Numbered from the stretch's first letter, positions 1 through 8,317 are shown. The stretch is DNA of 64,000 nucleotides from Olsenella porci (GCF_009695875.1 NZ_VUNC01000002.1:248001-312000); one strand, 5' to 3'. Program-made: numbers and translations. Notes: generated from the sequence alone by a model not told the origin.

Positions 1-533
1 ACATCGAGAAGATCCGCAAGCCAGACCTTCGTCGCTCCCTCGGCATCGTGCTGCAGGACACCAACCTCTTCACCGGCACGGTCATGGACAACATTCGCTA
101 CGGCCGACTCGACGCGACCGACGAGGAGTGCATCGGCGCCGCGAAGCTCGCGGGCGCGGACAGCTTCATCAGGCGCCTGCCCGACGGCTACCAGACGATG
201 CTCACCGACAACGCGGCGCAGCTCTCGCAAGGGCAGAGGCAGCTCATCTCCATCGCCCGCGCCGCCGTTGCCGACCCGCCCGTCATGATCCTGGACGAGG
301 CGACCTCGAGCATCGACACGCGCACCGAGCAGATCGTGCAGAAGGGCATGGACGCCCTCATGTATGGCAGGACCACGTTCGTGATCGCGCACAGGCTCTC
401 GACCGTGCGCAACGCCAACGTGATCATCGTCCTGGACCACGGCCGCATCATCGAGCGCGGCACGCACGACGAGCTCATCGCCCAGAGGGGCACGTACTAC
501 CAGCTCTACACGGGAGCGTTCGAGCTCGAGTAG
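1..533 (+). CDS. ABC exporter ATP-binding domain, C-terminal part (gene begins before the window)
   Basis: This is the 3' end of an ABC transporter subunit; the frame is open to the left edge (first full codon at base 3). Visible motifs in order are the Q-loop (VLQDTNLF), the signature LSQGQRQ, Walker B with catalytic Glu (VMILDEATSSID) and the H-loop (FVIAHRLSTV). The LSQGQ signature and the C-terminal YTGAFELE are typical of one subunit of heterodimeric multidrug/lipid-type exporters with fused membrane domains (family knowledge). The partner and the membrane half lie outside the window, so the substrate cannot be told. A strong GC hairpin follows 30 bases after the stop codon, so this is probably the last gene of its operon. 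Confidence 0.93.
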   Translation, partial: IEKIRKPDLRRSLGIVLQDTNLFTGTVMDNIRYGRLDATDEECIGAAKLAGADSFIRRLPDGYQTMLTDNAAQLSQGQRQLISIARAAVADPPVMILDEATSSIDTRTEQIVQKGMDALMYGRTTFVIAHRLSTVRNANVIIVLDHGRIIERGTHDELIAQRGTYYQLYTGAFELE

Positions 534-562
534 GAAAGTCTAGCGGAGAGACCCGTGGCGAC

Positions 563-599
563 GGAGCCCCCATCCCCACACCGCGGGGGTGGGGGCTCC
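563..599 (+). terminator. Hairpin terminator after the ABC exporter gene
   Basis: A near-perfect stem pairs 563-577 with 585-599 around a 7-base loop: nine G/C-rich pairs, an A-T, a G-T, then four more pairs. No U-tract follows, so termination may be imperfect. Confidence 0.6.
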
Positions 600-870
600 A
601 GCTTGTAGCGCGTCTCTCCCCTGCCCCTCGGCCATCGCCCGTTTGGGGAAGCGCCTCATGCGATGGGTCGAGACCAGCCCTCCCCGTGCAGACGGGCGCG
701 GCTTCACCAGGCACCCAAACGGGAGCCCCAAACAACCTATTGGATAGAAAGCCTCCGTCTATTCGACAGAAGGCATCAAAGCATCAGCGAGCGGCCCTTG
801 GATCAGCCAAGACGCATAAGTCCACGAGAGCTTCACGAGGTTAGTTTATTCTCTTACGGTCCCCGACGTT
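600..870. other. Intergenic stretch, no gene recognised
   Basis: No open frame with a ribosome binding site or recognisable protein was found on either strand between the hairpin and the cyclophilin gene. The right part (about 730-870) is more AT-rich and probably holds the promoter of the downstream gene pair, but no convincing -35/-10 pair could be assigned. Confidence 0.5.
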
Positions 871-881
871 AGGAATGATGC

Positions 882-1562
882 ATGGAGCAGGGCCCAGCGA
901 TCACACGACGCGCCTTCCTGGCGGCCATGGCGGCCACCTCGACCCTGGCGCTCGCCGCGTGCGAGCCCGCATTCCCAGACACCATCGACAGCGCGAGCGA
1001 GGACTCCACCTCGGACCCCTCATCCGGCGAGGTGCTCTCGCAGGCGCTCGACAACGGGTTCTCGTCCGGAACGCACCACGTCACCATCGAGGTCAGCGGC
1101 TATGGCTCCATGGACGTTGAGCTCTACGCCGACTCCGCGCCCATCACGGTGAGCAACTTCTGCGACCTCGTGCAGCGCGGATTCTACGACGGGCTCACCT
1201 TCCACCGGGTCGTGAGCGGCTTCATGATCCAGGGCGGTGACCCCAACGGGGACGGCACGGGAGGGTCTGGACGCAGGATCAAGGGCGAGTTCACCGCAAA
1301 CGGGATCGCCAACTCCATCCTCCACAAGCGTGGCGTCGTCAGCATGGCGCGCGCGACTGACTACGACTCCGCCAGCTCGCAGTTCTTCATCATGCAGCAG
1401 CAGGACACCGACCTCGACGGAACCTACGCCGCCTTTGGTCGCGTCACCAGCGGCATGGAGGTCGTCGACTCCATCTGCTCAAAGGTGAAGCCGCAGGACT
1501 CGAGCGGCCTCGTGGCAAAGGCGGACCAGCCCGTCATCACAAAAATTGCCCTCGTGGACTAG
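882..1562 (+). CDS. Secreted cyclophilin-type peptidyl-prolyl isomerase, Tat lipoprotein
   Basis: A 226-residue cyclophilin (EC 5.2.1.8), expected to catalyse proline cis-trans isomerisation outside the membrane. The N-terminus has a twin-arginine-like motif (TRRAFL) followed by a hydrophobic stretch and a lipobox ending LALAAC at about residue 26, so it is probably exported folded and lipid-anchored. A low-complexity spacer (to about residue 60) precedes the cyclophilin domain, which shows FHRVVSGFMIQGGDP, RGVVSMAR and SSQFFIM, including the catalytic-site Phe-His-Arg and the Gln of the substrate pocket. AGGA at 871-874 supports this ATG. The next gene starts 20 bases downstream, so the two are likely co-transcribed and may act together at the cell wall. 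Confidence 0.93.
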   Translation: MEQGPAITRRAFLAAMAATSTLALAACEPAFPDTIDSASEDSTSDPSSGEVLSQALDNGFSSGTHHVTIEVSGYGSMDVELYADSAPITVSNFCDLVQRGFYDGLTFHRVVSGFMIQGGDPNGDGTGGSGRRIKGEFTANGIANSILHKRGVVSMARATDYDSASSQFFIMQQQDTDLDGTYAAFGRVTSGMEVVDSICSKVKPQDSSGLVAKADQPVITKIALVD

Positions 1563-1582
1563 GGCGGAAGGCAAGGAGAGCC

Positions 1583-2689
1583 ATGACAGCGAACAAGGGT
1601 GCAAGAAGGGGCATGCGAGCCGCAGGAGCAATCGGAGCGGCGACGGCGCTCGCCCTCTCGCTCTGGTCCGTCCCGGCGACCGCCCACGCGGCAGACCTGG
1701 AGAGCCTGCAGAACGCCGCCATCAAGGCAGGCGAGGACTACCAGGCGGCGGTCGACAAGTCGAATGAGCTCCAGGGCAAGATCGACGAGAACGACCAGCG
1801 CATCAGCGAGCTCGAGGCCCAGCTCCCCGAGCAGAAGCAGAAGGCGGCGGCGGCGATTCGCAGCCACTACAAGTTCCAGCAGGACCAGGCCAACCTCATC
1901 TCGCTGCTGCTCACGTCCGACTCGTTCAGCGAGTTCCTCTCCACCGCACAGTACTTCACCACCATCACCTCCTCAAACCTGGACGAGATCGAGCAGCTCG
2001 ACAGCATGGAGAAGGAGCTGGAGCAGACCAAGCAGGACCTGGAGTCCGAGAAGGCCGCGGCGGACGCCCAGGTGAGCGTGACCCAGCAGGCCAAGGAGGA
2101 GGCGGACCAGACCGCATCCGCCGCCGAGGAGAAGGCCAAGGAGGACCAGGCAGCCAAGCAGGCGGCATACGAGGCCGCCGTGGCGCAGGGCACGCAGGAC
2201 AGCGACACCAACGCCGCACTCCAGGCTGCCGCGAGCAAGAGCGCCGACACCTCGTCCGACTCGTCGTCCTCCAGCAGCTCTACCTCCACGTCAAGCGGCA
2301 ACGGCAGCTCCTCGTCGTCAAGCAGCAGCAAGGGTTCGTCCAGCAGCAGCTCGGGGAGCTCGTCCAAGGGGAGTGGCTCGTCCTCCTCGTCAAGCAGCTC
2401 GGCGAGCTACAAGTACGTGCAGGCGTCAATGTACGGCGAGGGCGACGGCTTCATGTACGGGACCACCGCCTCGGGCGACACCGTGACCCCCACCTCGATG
2501 GGCGTCGCGATGAAGACCATGCCCCTCGGCACGGTCATCGAGATCACCTACAACGGCAGGACCGTGCGCGCGGTGGTGAACGACCGCGGGCCGTATGCGG
2601 GAAACAGGCAGATCGACCTGCAGCCCGCCGTCGCGCACGCACTCGGCTTTGACGGCGTGGGCACCGTCGGCTACCGCGTGGTGAGCTAG
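1583..2689 (+). CDS. Secreted coiled-coil protein with C-terminal RlpA-like double-psi beta-barrel
   Basis: 368 residues. Signal peptide 1 to about 35 (ends PATAHA). Residues about 38-190 form a long coiled coil resembling the N-terminal regulatory region of PcsB/CwlO-type wall hydrolases. Residues about 215-275 are an almost pure Ser/Gly/Lys linker. The C-terminal 90 residues are an RlpA/expansin-type double-psi barrel with MYGEGDGFMYG, MPLGTVIEI and the family hallmark VNDRGPYAGNRQIDL, including the conserved Asp. In Gram-positives this fold is found in muralytic enzymes such as resuscitation factors and 3D-domain proteins; activity here is inferred, not shown. AAGGAG lies just before the ATG. 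Probable operon with the cyclophilin lipoprotein upstream. Confidence 0.88.
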   Translation: MTANKGARRGMRAAGAIGAATALALSLWSVPATAHAADLESLQNAAIKAGEDYQAAVDKSNELQGKIDENDQRISELEAQLPEQKQKAAAAIRSHYKFQQDQANLISLLLTSDSFSEFLSTAQYFTTITSSNLDEIEQLDSMEKELEQTKQDLESEKAAADAQVSVTQQAKEEADQTASAAEEKAKEDQAAKQAAYEAAVAQGTQDSDTNAALQAAASKSADTSSDSSSSSSSTSTSSGNGSSSSSSSSKGSSSSSSGSSSKGSGSSSSSSSSASYKYVQASMYGEGDGFMYGTTASGDTVTPTSMGVAMKTMPLGTVIEITYNGRTVRAVVNDRGPYAGNRQIDLQPAVAHALGFDGVGTVGYRVVS

Positions 2690-2711
2690 CGGCACGCACA
2701 TACCAGGCATC

Positions 2712-2735
2712 GGCCCGTCGCAGCTGCGGCGGGCC
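2712..2735 (+). terminator. Hairpin terminator after the RlpA-like gene
   Basis: The stem GGCCCG (2712-2717) pairs with CGGGCC (2730-2735), with four further inner pairs and a short loop, followed by ATTTA. Confidence 0.55.
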
Positions 2736-2754
2736 ATTTACGTTGGGAGCGACC

Positions 2755-3882
2755 ATGTCACAGGAGACCAGCACGCCCGTCCTCGAGACCACGCGCCTTC
2801 GCCTCAGGCCCTGGGGAGAGGAGGACGCGGACGCGCTGTACCGGTTTGCCCGCGACCCCATGGTGTGCGAGGGCGCGGGGTTCCCTCCGCACCAGAGCCC
2901 CGAGGACAGCAGGCGCGTCATCCGCGACATCCTCGCCGTCCCCAACAGCTGGGCCATCACTCTACTTGGCTCAAACCCCTACGCAGGCCCGGTCGGCGCC
3001 ATAGCCCTCAGGGTGGGCAACGCCTCGTCCCTCGGCATCCATGACGACGAGGCGGACCTGGGCTACTGGCTGGGAAGGCCCCTCTGGGGCGAGGGGTACG
3101 CCACCGAGGCGTGCCGCGCGGTCCTCTCCTATGGCTTTAGGTCGCTCGGCCTCGCCGCCGTATGGGCCGCCTACTATGAGGGCAACGAGCGAAGCCGGAG
3201 GGTGCAGGACAGGCTGGGCCTCTCCCCTCACCACCGCAACGAGGGCGTGACCGACGCCGCGGGGAACGTGAGGGACGAGAACGTCCAGCGCATCACGCGG
3301 TCCGAGTGGGAGCAGACCCAGGCGGCCGACCCCCAGAGCCCCGACGAGATCGAGCGCCAGCAGCGCCAGGCGGGAACCCTCGTAGAGGGCATCCGACGCG
3401 TCGCGCGAATCAGGTCCGGCGGCCAGACGGGTGCAGACCGCGGTGGCCTCGACGCCGCGCGCGAGCTGGGCACGCCAATCTGCGGATGGTGCCCACCCAA
3501 CGGGCTCGCCGAGGACTATCCCCAGGCTCCTGGCGTCATGGCGCTCTATCCGGAGCTCCGTCCCAGCCCCTCCGAGGGGTACGTGGAGCGAACCGCCTGG
3601 AACGTGCGGGACTCCCACGCGACGCTCATCGTGGCGCCCGCCGGCCTCGAGCCCAAGAGCGGCACGGAGATGACCGAGCGCTTTGCCCGCGCCTACGGGC
3701 GACCGTGCCTGGTGGTACGCGGAGCGTCCGAGGCGGGGACGGTGGCAGACTGGCTCGACGGCATCGGGACCGGGCTCACCCTCAACGTCGCCGGCCCGCG
3801 CGAGTCCAAGCTGCCAGGCATCTATCGCGAGACGCGCAACACGGTCGACGCGGTGCTCCGGCTCTGCGGCTGGGGAGACTAG
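2755..3882 (+). CDS. GNAT acetyltransferase fused to a cpYpsA (putative MoCo-carrier/SLOG) domain
   Basis: 375 residues counted from the ATG at 2755, chosen because GGGAG sits five bases before it; an in-frame TTG at 2743 is less likely. Residues about 8-186 are a RimJ/RimL-type GNAT N-acetyltransferase (starts ETTRLRLRPW, acetyl-CoA region GRPLWGEGYATEA). After a charged linker, residues about 218-375 match the circularly permuted YpsA family (PF12694, named putative molybdenum cofactor carrier): SGGQTGADRGGLDAA, CGWCPPNG, a central Asn-rich strand (NVRDSHATLIVAP) and GPRESKLPGIY. This belongs to the SLOG nucleotide-binding superfamily. The ligand is unknown. No molybdenum-cofactor gene is near. 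Each domain alone is confidently recognised; the combined role is not known. Confidence 0.85.
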   Translation: MSQETSTPVLETTRLRLRPWGEEDADALYRFARDPMVCEGAGFPPHQSPEDSRRVIRDILAVPNSWAITLLGSNPYAGPVGAIALRVGNASSLGIHDDEADLGYWLGRPLWGEGYATEACRAVLSYGFRSLGLAAVWAAYYEGNERSRRVQDRLGLSPHHRNEGVTDAAGNVRDENVQRITRSEWEQTQAADPQSPDEIERQQRQAGTLVEGIRRVARIRSGGQTGADRGGLDAARELGTPICGWCPPNGLAEDYPQAPGVMALYPELRPSPSEGYVERTAWNVRDSHATLIVAPAGLEPKSGTEMTERFARAYGRPCLVVRGASEAGTVADWLDGIGTGLTLNVAGPRESKLPGIYRETRNTVDAVLRLCGWGD

Positions 3883-3987
3883 CGGGGATCCGGCAGCGCA
3901 GGCAAATCGCCCGCAGGCACGCGAATGTTGTACCGGGGGGCCAAGCTCTTCCCGGCCTTGCGCTTATTTGCCGAGGGCTGCGCGACC

Positions 3988-5763
3988 CTAGCGCCTGCGG
4001 TGCCTGGACTCCCTCATGATCTGGTGAACGATCGTGAGCCCCAGGACCAGCGCGATGAGGTAGCCCAAAAAGCCGATGACGGGGATGCCAAACAGGACGG
4101 GCTCGATGCGGGCATAGTAGACAACCGACGACCCAATGAAGAGGCCCGCGACGATGATGCCCATGGTCAGGCGGTCTGCCGCGCGCGCCACGTCGCCCAT
4201 GGGGTCGCGGGTGCCAGGAAGGTCGACTCCCACCCTAAGCTGGCCGCGCGTGAGCATGCTCATGGCGGTGTCCGCCTGCGAGGCGGCCCTGAGAAGCGAG
4301 TGCGAGGCGGTGTAGCCCTCGCGCCCGAGCTTGCGCACCTCGCTGCGCGCCATGTCCTTGGGCGTCAGGTGCGCGCGGATGTGGTCGCGCAGGATCTGGA
4401 CGATCGAGACGCCGGGGAGAAACTCGTCCACCACGCCCTCGAGCGTCACCAGCGAGCGGGCGAGCATGGTGACGGTCCCCGGCAGCTCGATCCCGTTCTT
4501 GCGCGCCATGTTGATGAGGGAGTTGAGGAACGCTCCCACGTCCAGGTCGCCCAGGTCGGCCTCGCCAAAGTCGTCGATGATGGAGTCCAGGTCGGCCAGT
4601 AGGCTCGCGTGGTCGACCTCTCGCACGTCCGAGACCGAGAAGCGGAGGAGCCCCGCCTCCAACCCAGCGGAATCGTGCCGGGCGACGGCGACCACCATGT
4701 CTCGCATCGCCGCACGGTCGTGTGATGACAGCCTGCCCATCAGACCAAGGTCGAGATACACGATCTTCCCGTCACGAATCACCAGGTTGCCCGGGTGCGG
4801 GTCGGCATGGAAGAACCCGTCGTCCAGCATCTGCTGGGCGTAGTTGTCCACCAGCTTGGTGCCTATCTCTGCGAGGTCGTATCCCTGGGAGAGAAGCTCG
4901 GCGGTGTTACCGATGGGGATGCCCTCCACGTAGTCCATCACCACTACATGACGGGTACACCAGCGTGGGTAGGGCTTGGGGCAGTCGATGAAGGCGCAGC
5001 CGGCGTTGTTGCGACGGAACTCCTTCAGACTCCTTGCCTCGACCAGGAAGTCCGTCTCCTCCTTGAACGACTGCCACAGCTCGTCGACCACCGACTGCAG
5101 GTCAAGGAACTGCTCGTCCCCCACAAAGCGCTGGGCACGCCGGGCGAGCGACATCATGATGGAGATGTCCTGCGCCATGATCTCCTGCACGTGCGGGCGC
5201 TGGACCTTCACCGCAACGGTCTCGCCGGTGATCAGGCGCGCCTTGTGCACCTGGGCGACCGAGGCAGACCCAAGCGGGACGTCGTCGATGGCGTCGAAGA
5301 TGTCCTCGATGGGGATGGGATACTCCGCGCGCAGGGTATCGAGCACCACGTCGCGGCTCATGGGCTCCACGTCCGCCCTGAGCTTGGTCAGCTCCTGGCA
5401 GAAGCTCTCGGGCAGTATCTCTGACCTCATGGAGAGGATCTGCCCCGCCTTCACGAAGGTTGGTCCAAGCTCCTCCAGCAGCTCGCGGAAGTTGACGGGG
5501 GTGAGGCCGCGGAACACGTCGTAGTGGCTCGCGATGGAGAGGATCTCGCGCATGCGCGCGATCTTGCTCTTGCGCGAGATGCCGTACTCCCGGTCGTCTC
5601 CCGAGTGACGCCCGAAGATGCCGATGGTGTCCTGCCACTCCAGGGAGTCGTCCAACCGGACACCAGCCCAGGGGTCAGGGGAGGGAGCGTCCCCGCTGCC
5701 GGTGGATGCCCCCTCCTCCCTCTCGTCGGATGGGTTCCTGTCGATCCCGATTCCCAAGGTCAC
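3988..5763 (-). CDS. ABC1/UbiB/AarF-family atypical kinase
   Basis: 591 residues from a GTG start preceded by GGAG. Family hallmarks are visible: the KxGQ region FVKAGQILSMRSEILP, the nucleotide-binding lysine in VAVKVQRP, the catalytic-loop-like FFHADPHPGNL and the metal-binding DLGLMG. The C-terminus has two hydrophobic segments (about residues 535-580), typical of UbiB proteins. Family members bind or hydrolyse ATP and support isoprenoid-lipid (quinone) metabolism; in anaerobic Gram-positives the substrate is unknown. The start lies 15 bases after the stop of the phasin-like gene, so they form a two-gene operon. An acidic, Ser/Pro-rich N-terminal 45 residues precede the kinase core. Confidence 0.92.
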   Translation of the reverse strand: MTLGIGIDRNPSDEREEGASTGSGDAPSPDPWAGVRLDDSLEWQDTIGIFGRHSGDDREYGISRKSKIARMREILSIASHYDVFRGLTPVNFRELLEELGPTFVKAGQILSMRSEILPESFCQELTKLRADVEPMSRDVVLDTLRAEYPIPIEDIFDAIDDVPLGSASVAQVHKARLITGETVAVKVQRPHVQEIMAQDISIMMSLARRAQRFVGDEQFLDLQSVVDELWQSFKEETDFLVEARSLKEFRRNNAGCAFIDCPKPYPRWCTRHVVVMDYVEGIPIGNTAELLSQGYDLAEIGTKLVDNYAQQMLDDGFFHADPHPGNLVIRDGKIVYLDLGLMGRLSSHDRAAMRDMVVAVARHDSAGLEAGLLRFSVSDVREVDHASLLADLDSIIDDFGEADLGDLDVGAFLNSLINMARKNGIELPGTVTMLARSLVTLEGVVDEFLPGVSIVQILRDHIRAHLTPKDMARSEVRKLGREGYTASHSLLRAASQADTAMSMLTRGQLRVGVDLPGTRDPMGDVARAADRLTMGIIVAGLFIGSSVVYYARIEPVLFGIPVIGFLGYLIALVLGLTIVHQIMRESRHRRR

Positions 5764-5778
5764 TGCGCTCCGAGACGG

Positions 5779-6126
5779 CTACGCCTTGGCGTGCTCGTCG
5801 TCCGTCTCGTCGACCTCGACCTCGACGGTCTCGGCGTCCAGGTCGTCAGCGTACTGCTGGGCCTTCTTGACCCATGCGGCACGCTCCTCGGGCGTCATGC
5901 CCCTGAGCTTCTCCTTCAGGGCGGCGTCGGAGCTGTCCGCCGCGGCCTCCGAGACCTTGCGGTGGAGCTCCTCGTTGATGGCCTTGCCTTGCTCGACCGT
6001 CATCTCGCCCTTCTTGACGAGGTCGTTTACCACGCCCTGGGTCTTCTCGGCGCCCATTGCGACGGCGCCCACGCCCAGCAGGAATGCCTTGCGCGCGCCC
6101 TCGGTAAGATCATCGATTGCAGCCAT
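5779..6126 (-). CDS. Phasin-like (polyhydroxyalkanoate regulator-type) small helical protein
   Basis: 115 residues from the internal ATG at 6126 (MAAIDDLTEGARKAFLLG); a longer open frame to 6261 is rejected because its extra N-terminus is basic and unlike the family, and AGGGG lies 8 bases before the internal ATG. The protein is an amphipathic helix followed by a charged helical region and an acidic tail. It resembles the phasin-like proteins annotated PhaF-type, which in Firmicutes and Actinobacteria are commonly encoded directly before an ABC1/UbiB kinase, as here. No PHA synthase is present in the window, so a granule role is not supported; a membrane or kinase-accessory role is an inference from the conserved pairing. 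Confidence 0.8.
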   Translation of the reverse strand: MAAIDDLTEGARKAFLLGVGAVAMGAEKTQGVVNDLVKKGEMTVEQGKAINEELHRKVSEAAADSSDAALKEKLRGMTPEERAAWVKKAQQYADDLDAETVEVEVDETDDEHAKA

Positions 6127-6264
6127 GGTGGAACCCCTTTCGCAGACCGTTGGCAAGCGAGACTTGCCCTTTGGGCTACTGTACCCCACCCCACGCAGCT
6201 GGATTCGCACCCGGGCGGCAAAGCCCCCGACCGGTCGCTGCCAGCGGCGAGGTGACCGCAACCC

Positions 6265-6951
6265 TTACCCCAGGAGGATGCGGCGCAGCTCGTCGACGCT
6301 CCCGGCGATGGCGACGGCTCCCGCCTGCTCCAGTTCCGAGCGGGGCGCCGTGTGCCCGTAGGTCACGCCCACGCACGGGACGTCGTTGGCACGGGCCCCG
6401 TCCACGTCGAAGTAGCGGTCGCCAACCATGACCGCCTGCGAGGGCTCGGCACCCAGCGCGTCGAGGGCGCGGGCAATGGTCTGCGCCTTCGTCTCTCCCC
6501 CGTCGCTCACGCGCCCCACCACCAGGTCGAACGCATCGTCCAGACCGTTGTCGGCAAGACAGTGCCCCACCATCGCCTGGCGCTTGGAACTCGCCGTGGC
6601 AACCACGCGCCCAGCGGCACGCAGGTCCCTCGCGAGCTGACCTATGCCCTGGAACGCCGGCCACGCGGCGGGTCCCAGGTTGTCGTAGATGTCGCGGTAC
6701 CTTCGGGTGACCTCGCGGGCGTCCTCCTCCGAGAGGCCAAACACCATCGAGAACGCCTGCGGGAAGGGAGGCCCCACGAGCTTGGGGGCGTCAACCAGGC
6801 GCTCCTCGGGAAGCCCGTAGTCGCGCAGGACTGACCGGGCGGTCCTCACGATGCCGTCGAGGGTGTCGGTCACCGTCCCGTCAAGGTCGAAGAGGACGAA
6901 CCTCCTCGCACGGATGTCCTTGACTACGGACCCAGTTCCCTCTCCCGACAT
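6265..6951 (-). CDS. HAD-superfamily phosphatase, phosphoglycolate-phosphatase-like
   Basis: 228 residues from the ATG at 6951, preceded by GGAGG with optimal spacing; the longer frame to 7005 is not supported. Motif I is VLFDLDGTVTDT (nucleophile Asp and acid Asp), motif II is VATASSKRQ, a Lys lies in GGETKAQT, and motif IV is MVGDRYFDVDGA. The helical cap after motif I marks subfamily IA, close to phosphoglycolate phosphatase/pyrophosphatase PpaX. The exact substrate cannot be told from sequence. It is divergently oriented to serC; the shared upstream region holds the TAGCGTAT repeats. Confidence 0.9.
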   Translation of the reverse strand: MSGEGTGSVVKDIRARRFVLFDLDGTVTDTLDGIVRTARSVLRDYGLPEERLVDAPKLVGPPFPQAFSMVFGLSEEDAREVTRRYRDIYDNLGPAAWPAFQGIGQLARDLRAAGRVVATASSKRQAMVGHCLADNGLDDAFDLVVGRVSDGGETKAQTIARALDALGAEPSQAVMVGDRYFDVDGARANDVPCVGVTYGHTAPRSELEQAGAVAIAGSVDELRRILLG

Positions 6952-6990
6952 GCGTCCTCCCCACTCGCCGCGCGCCACGCGTGGCGCCCA

Positions 6991-7113
6991 ATACGCTACT
7001 CTCATACGCTATCGCATGGCTACCATACCGCAGCACTTTGAGTCGCAAAGGTTACGGGAGGAGAAACAGCGGATTACCGAGCGGCTGAAAATCCCATCGG
7101 AGCGATAGCGTAT
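6991..7113. repeat. TAGCGTAT inverted/direct repeats between the HAD gene and serC
   Basis: A perfect 12-base inverted repeat, ATACGCTATCGC at 7004-7015 and its complement at 7102-7113, brackets a 30-codon open frame (7016-7108). A third 8-base copy (ATACGCTA) is at 6991-6998, in direct orientation with the left arm. The arrangement lies between two divergent promoters, so operator sites for a dimeric regulator are one explanation; recombination remnants are another. Confidence 0.6.
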
Positions 7114-7148
7114 TAGATTGAAAAATAATACGGATTCAGGAGGGGTTC

Positions 7149-8252
7149 ATGTCCCGCGTCTATAACTTCTCGGCCGGCCCGGCCGCACTCCCCGAGACCG
7201 TGCTGAGGGAATGCGCGGCGGAGATGCTCGACTACCGCGGGACGGGCATGTCCGTAATGGAGATGAGCCACCGCTCCGCCCCCTTCAAGAAGATCATCGA
7301 CGACACCGAGGCAACGCTCCGCCGCCTCATGGGCATCCCCGACAACTATCGGGTGCTGTTCTTCATGGGTGGCGCCACGCTGCAGTTTGCGGCGATTCCC
7401 CTCAACCTCATGCGCAACGGGCGCGCCGGCTACGTGGTGAGCGGCAACTGGTCGCAGAAGGCCCAGCGCGAGGCAAAGAAGTACGGAGATGCGGTGGTCA
7501 TCGCATCGAGCGAGGACACGTCGTTCGACCGCGTGCCCACCTTCCCTGCATCGGTGGACCAGGACCTCGACTACGTGTACGTGTGCCAGAACGAGACCGT
7601 CTTTGGCAACATGATGCGCGAGTTCCCCCAGACGGGCGGCGTCCCCCTGGTGGCGGACGTCTCGAGCTGCTTCCTCTCGGCTCCGCTCGACGTGAGCAGG
7701 TTTGGCTTGGTCTATGCTGGCGTGCAGAAGAACGCCGGCCCCGCCGGCCTCACCATCGTGATCGTGCGCGACGACCTCATCGCGGACGGCCCCGCCCACG
7801 CCGACATCTGCCCCACCTACCTTGACTACCGCGTGGAGGCGGACAAGGGCTCCATGCTCAACACCCCCAACTGCTGGGCCATCTACGTGTGCGGCAAGGT
7901 GTTCCATTGGATCGAGGACACGGGCGGGCTCCAGGCGATGGAGGAGAGGAACCGGGCCAAGGTGCGTCCCCTCTACGACTACCTGGACGGCAGCTCGCTC
8001 TTCCACGGCACGGTCGTTCCTGCGGACAGGTCCATCGCAAACGTCACCTTCCGAACCCCGTCGCCCGAGCTGGACGCTGAGTTCGTGGAGGGTGCCGCCG
8101 AGCGCGGCATCGTCAACGTGAAGGGCCACCGCCTGGTCGGTGGCATGCGCGCCAGCTGCTACAACGCGGTGCCTCCCGAGGCAGTGGACGCTCTCCTCTC
8201 CTACATGGCCGACTTCGAGGCGTCACACCCCGTGGCCCCGCGATCTAGGTAG
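7149..8252 (+). CDS. serC: Phosphoserine aminotransferase
   Basis: 367 residues; strong Shine-Dalgarno AGGAGGGG just upstream. A PLP-dependent class V aminotransferase (EC 2.6.1.52) converting 3-phosphohydroxypyruvate plus glutamate to O-phosphoserine. Hallmarks are the N-terminal YNFSAGPAALP, the phosphate/PLP region MGGATLQFA, ADVSSCFLSAPLDVS and the Schiff-base lysine in YAGVQKNAGPAG (about residue 195), plus the C-terminal VGGMRASCYNA. The length is normal for the family. Directly followed by serA, giving the first two steps of serine synthesis from 3-phosphoglycerate. No serB-type phosphatase gene is annotated in the cluster; either nearby HAD protein could in principle serve, but that is speculation. 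Confidence 0.97.
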   Translation: MSRVYNFSAGPAALPETVLRECAAEMLDYRGTGMSVMEMSHRSAPFKKIIDDTEATLRRLMGIPDNYRVLFFMGGATLQFAAIPLNLMRNGRAGYVVSGNWSQKAQREAKKYGDAVVIASSEDTSFDRVPTFPASVDQDLDYVYVCQNETVFGNMMREFPQTGGVPLVADVSSCFLSAPLDVSRFGLVYAGVQKNAGPAGLTIVIVRDDLIADGPAHADICPTYLDYRVEADKGSMLNTPNCWAIYVCGKVFHWIEDTGGLQAMEERNRAKVRPLYDYLDGSSLFHGTVVPADRSIANVTFRTPSPELDAEFVEGAAERGIVNVKGHRLVGGMRASCYNAVPPEAVDALLSYMADFEASHPVAPRSR

Positions 8253-8317
8253 CCGGTCGAGGCCGGCCCCATCACAACCTAGACACTAAGCCACATCACG
8301 ACACCAGGGAGGTAGCC

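Noticed and set aside
128-844. Long open frame on the plus strand overlapping the ABC exporter end
   Set aside because: It is Arg/Ala/Pro-rich, lies in a shifted frame of a clear ABC ATPase, has no ribosome binding site and runs through a terminator hairpin.
7016-7108. 30-codon small gene between the TAGCGTAT repeats
   Set aside because: No Shine-Dalgarno and no promoter placing it at a leaderless start; kept only as part of a finding, not annotated as a gene.
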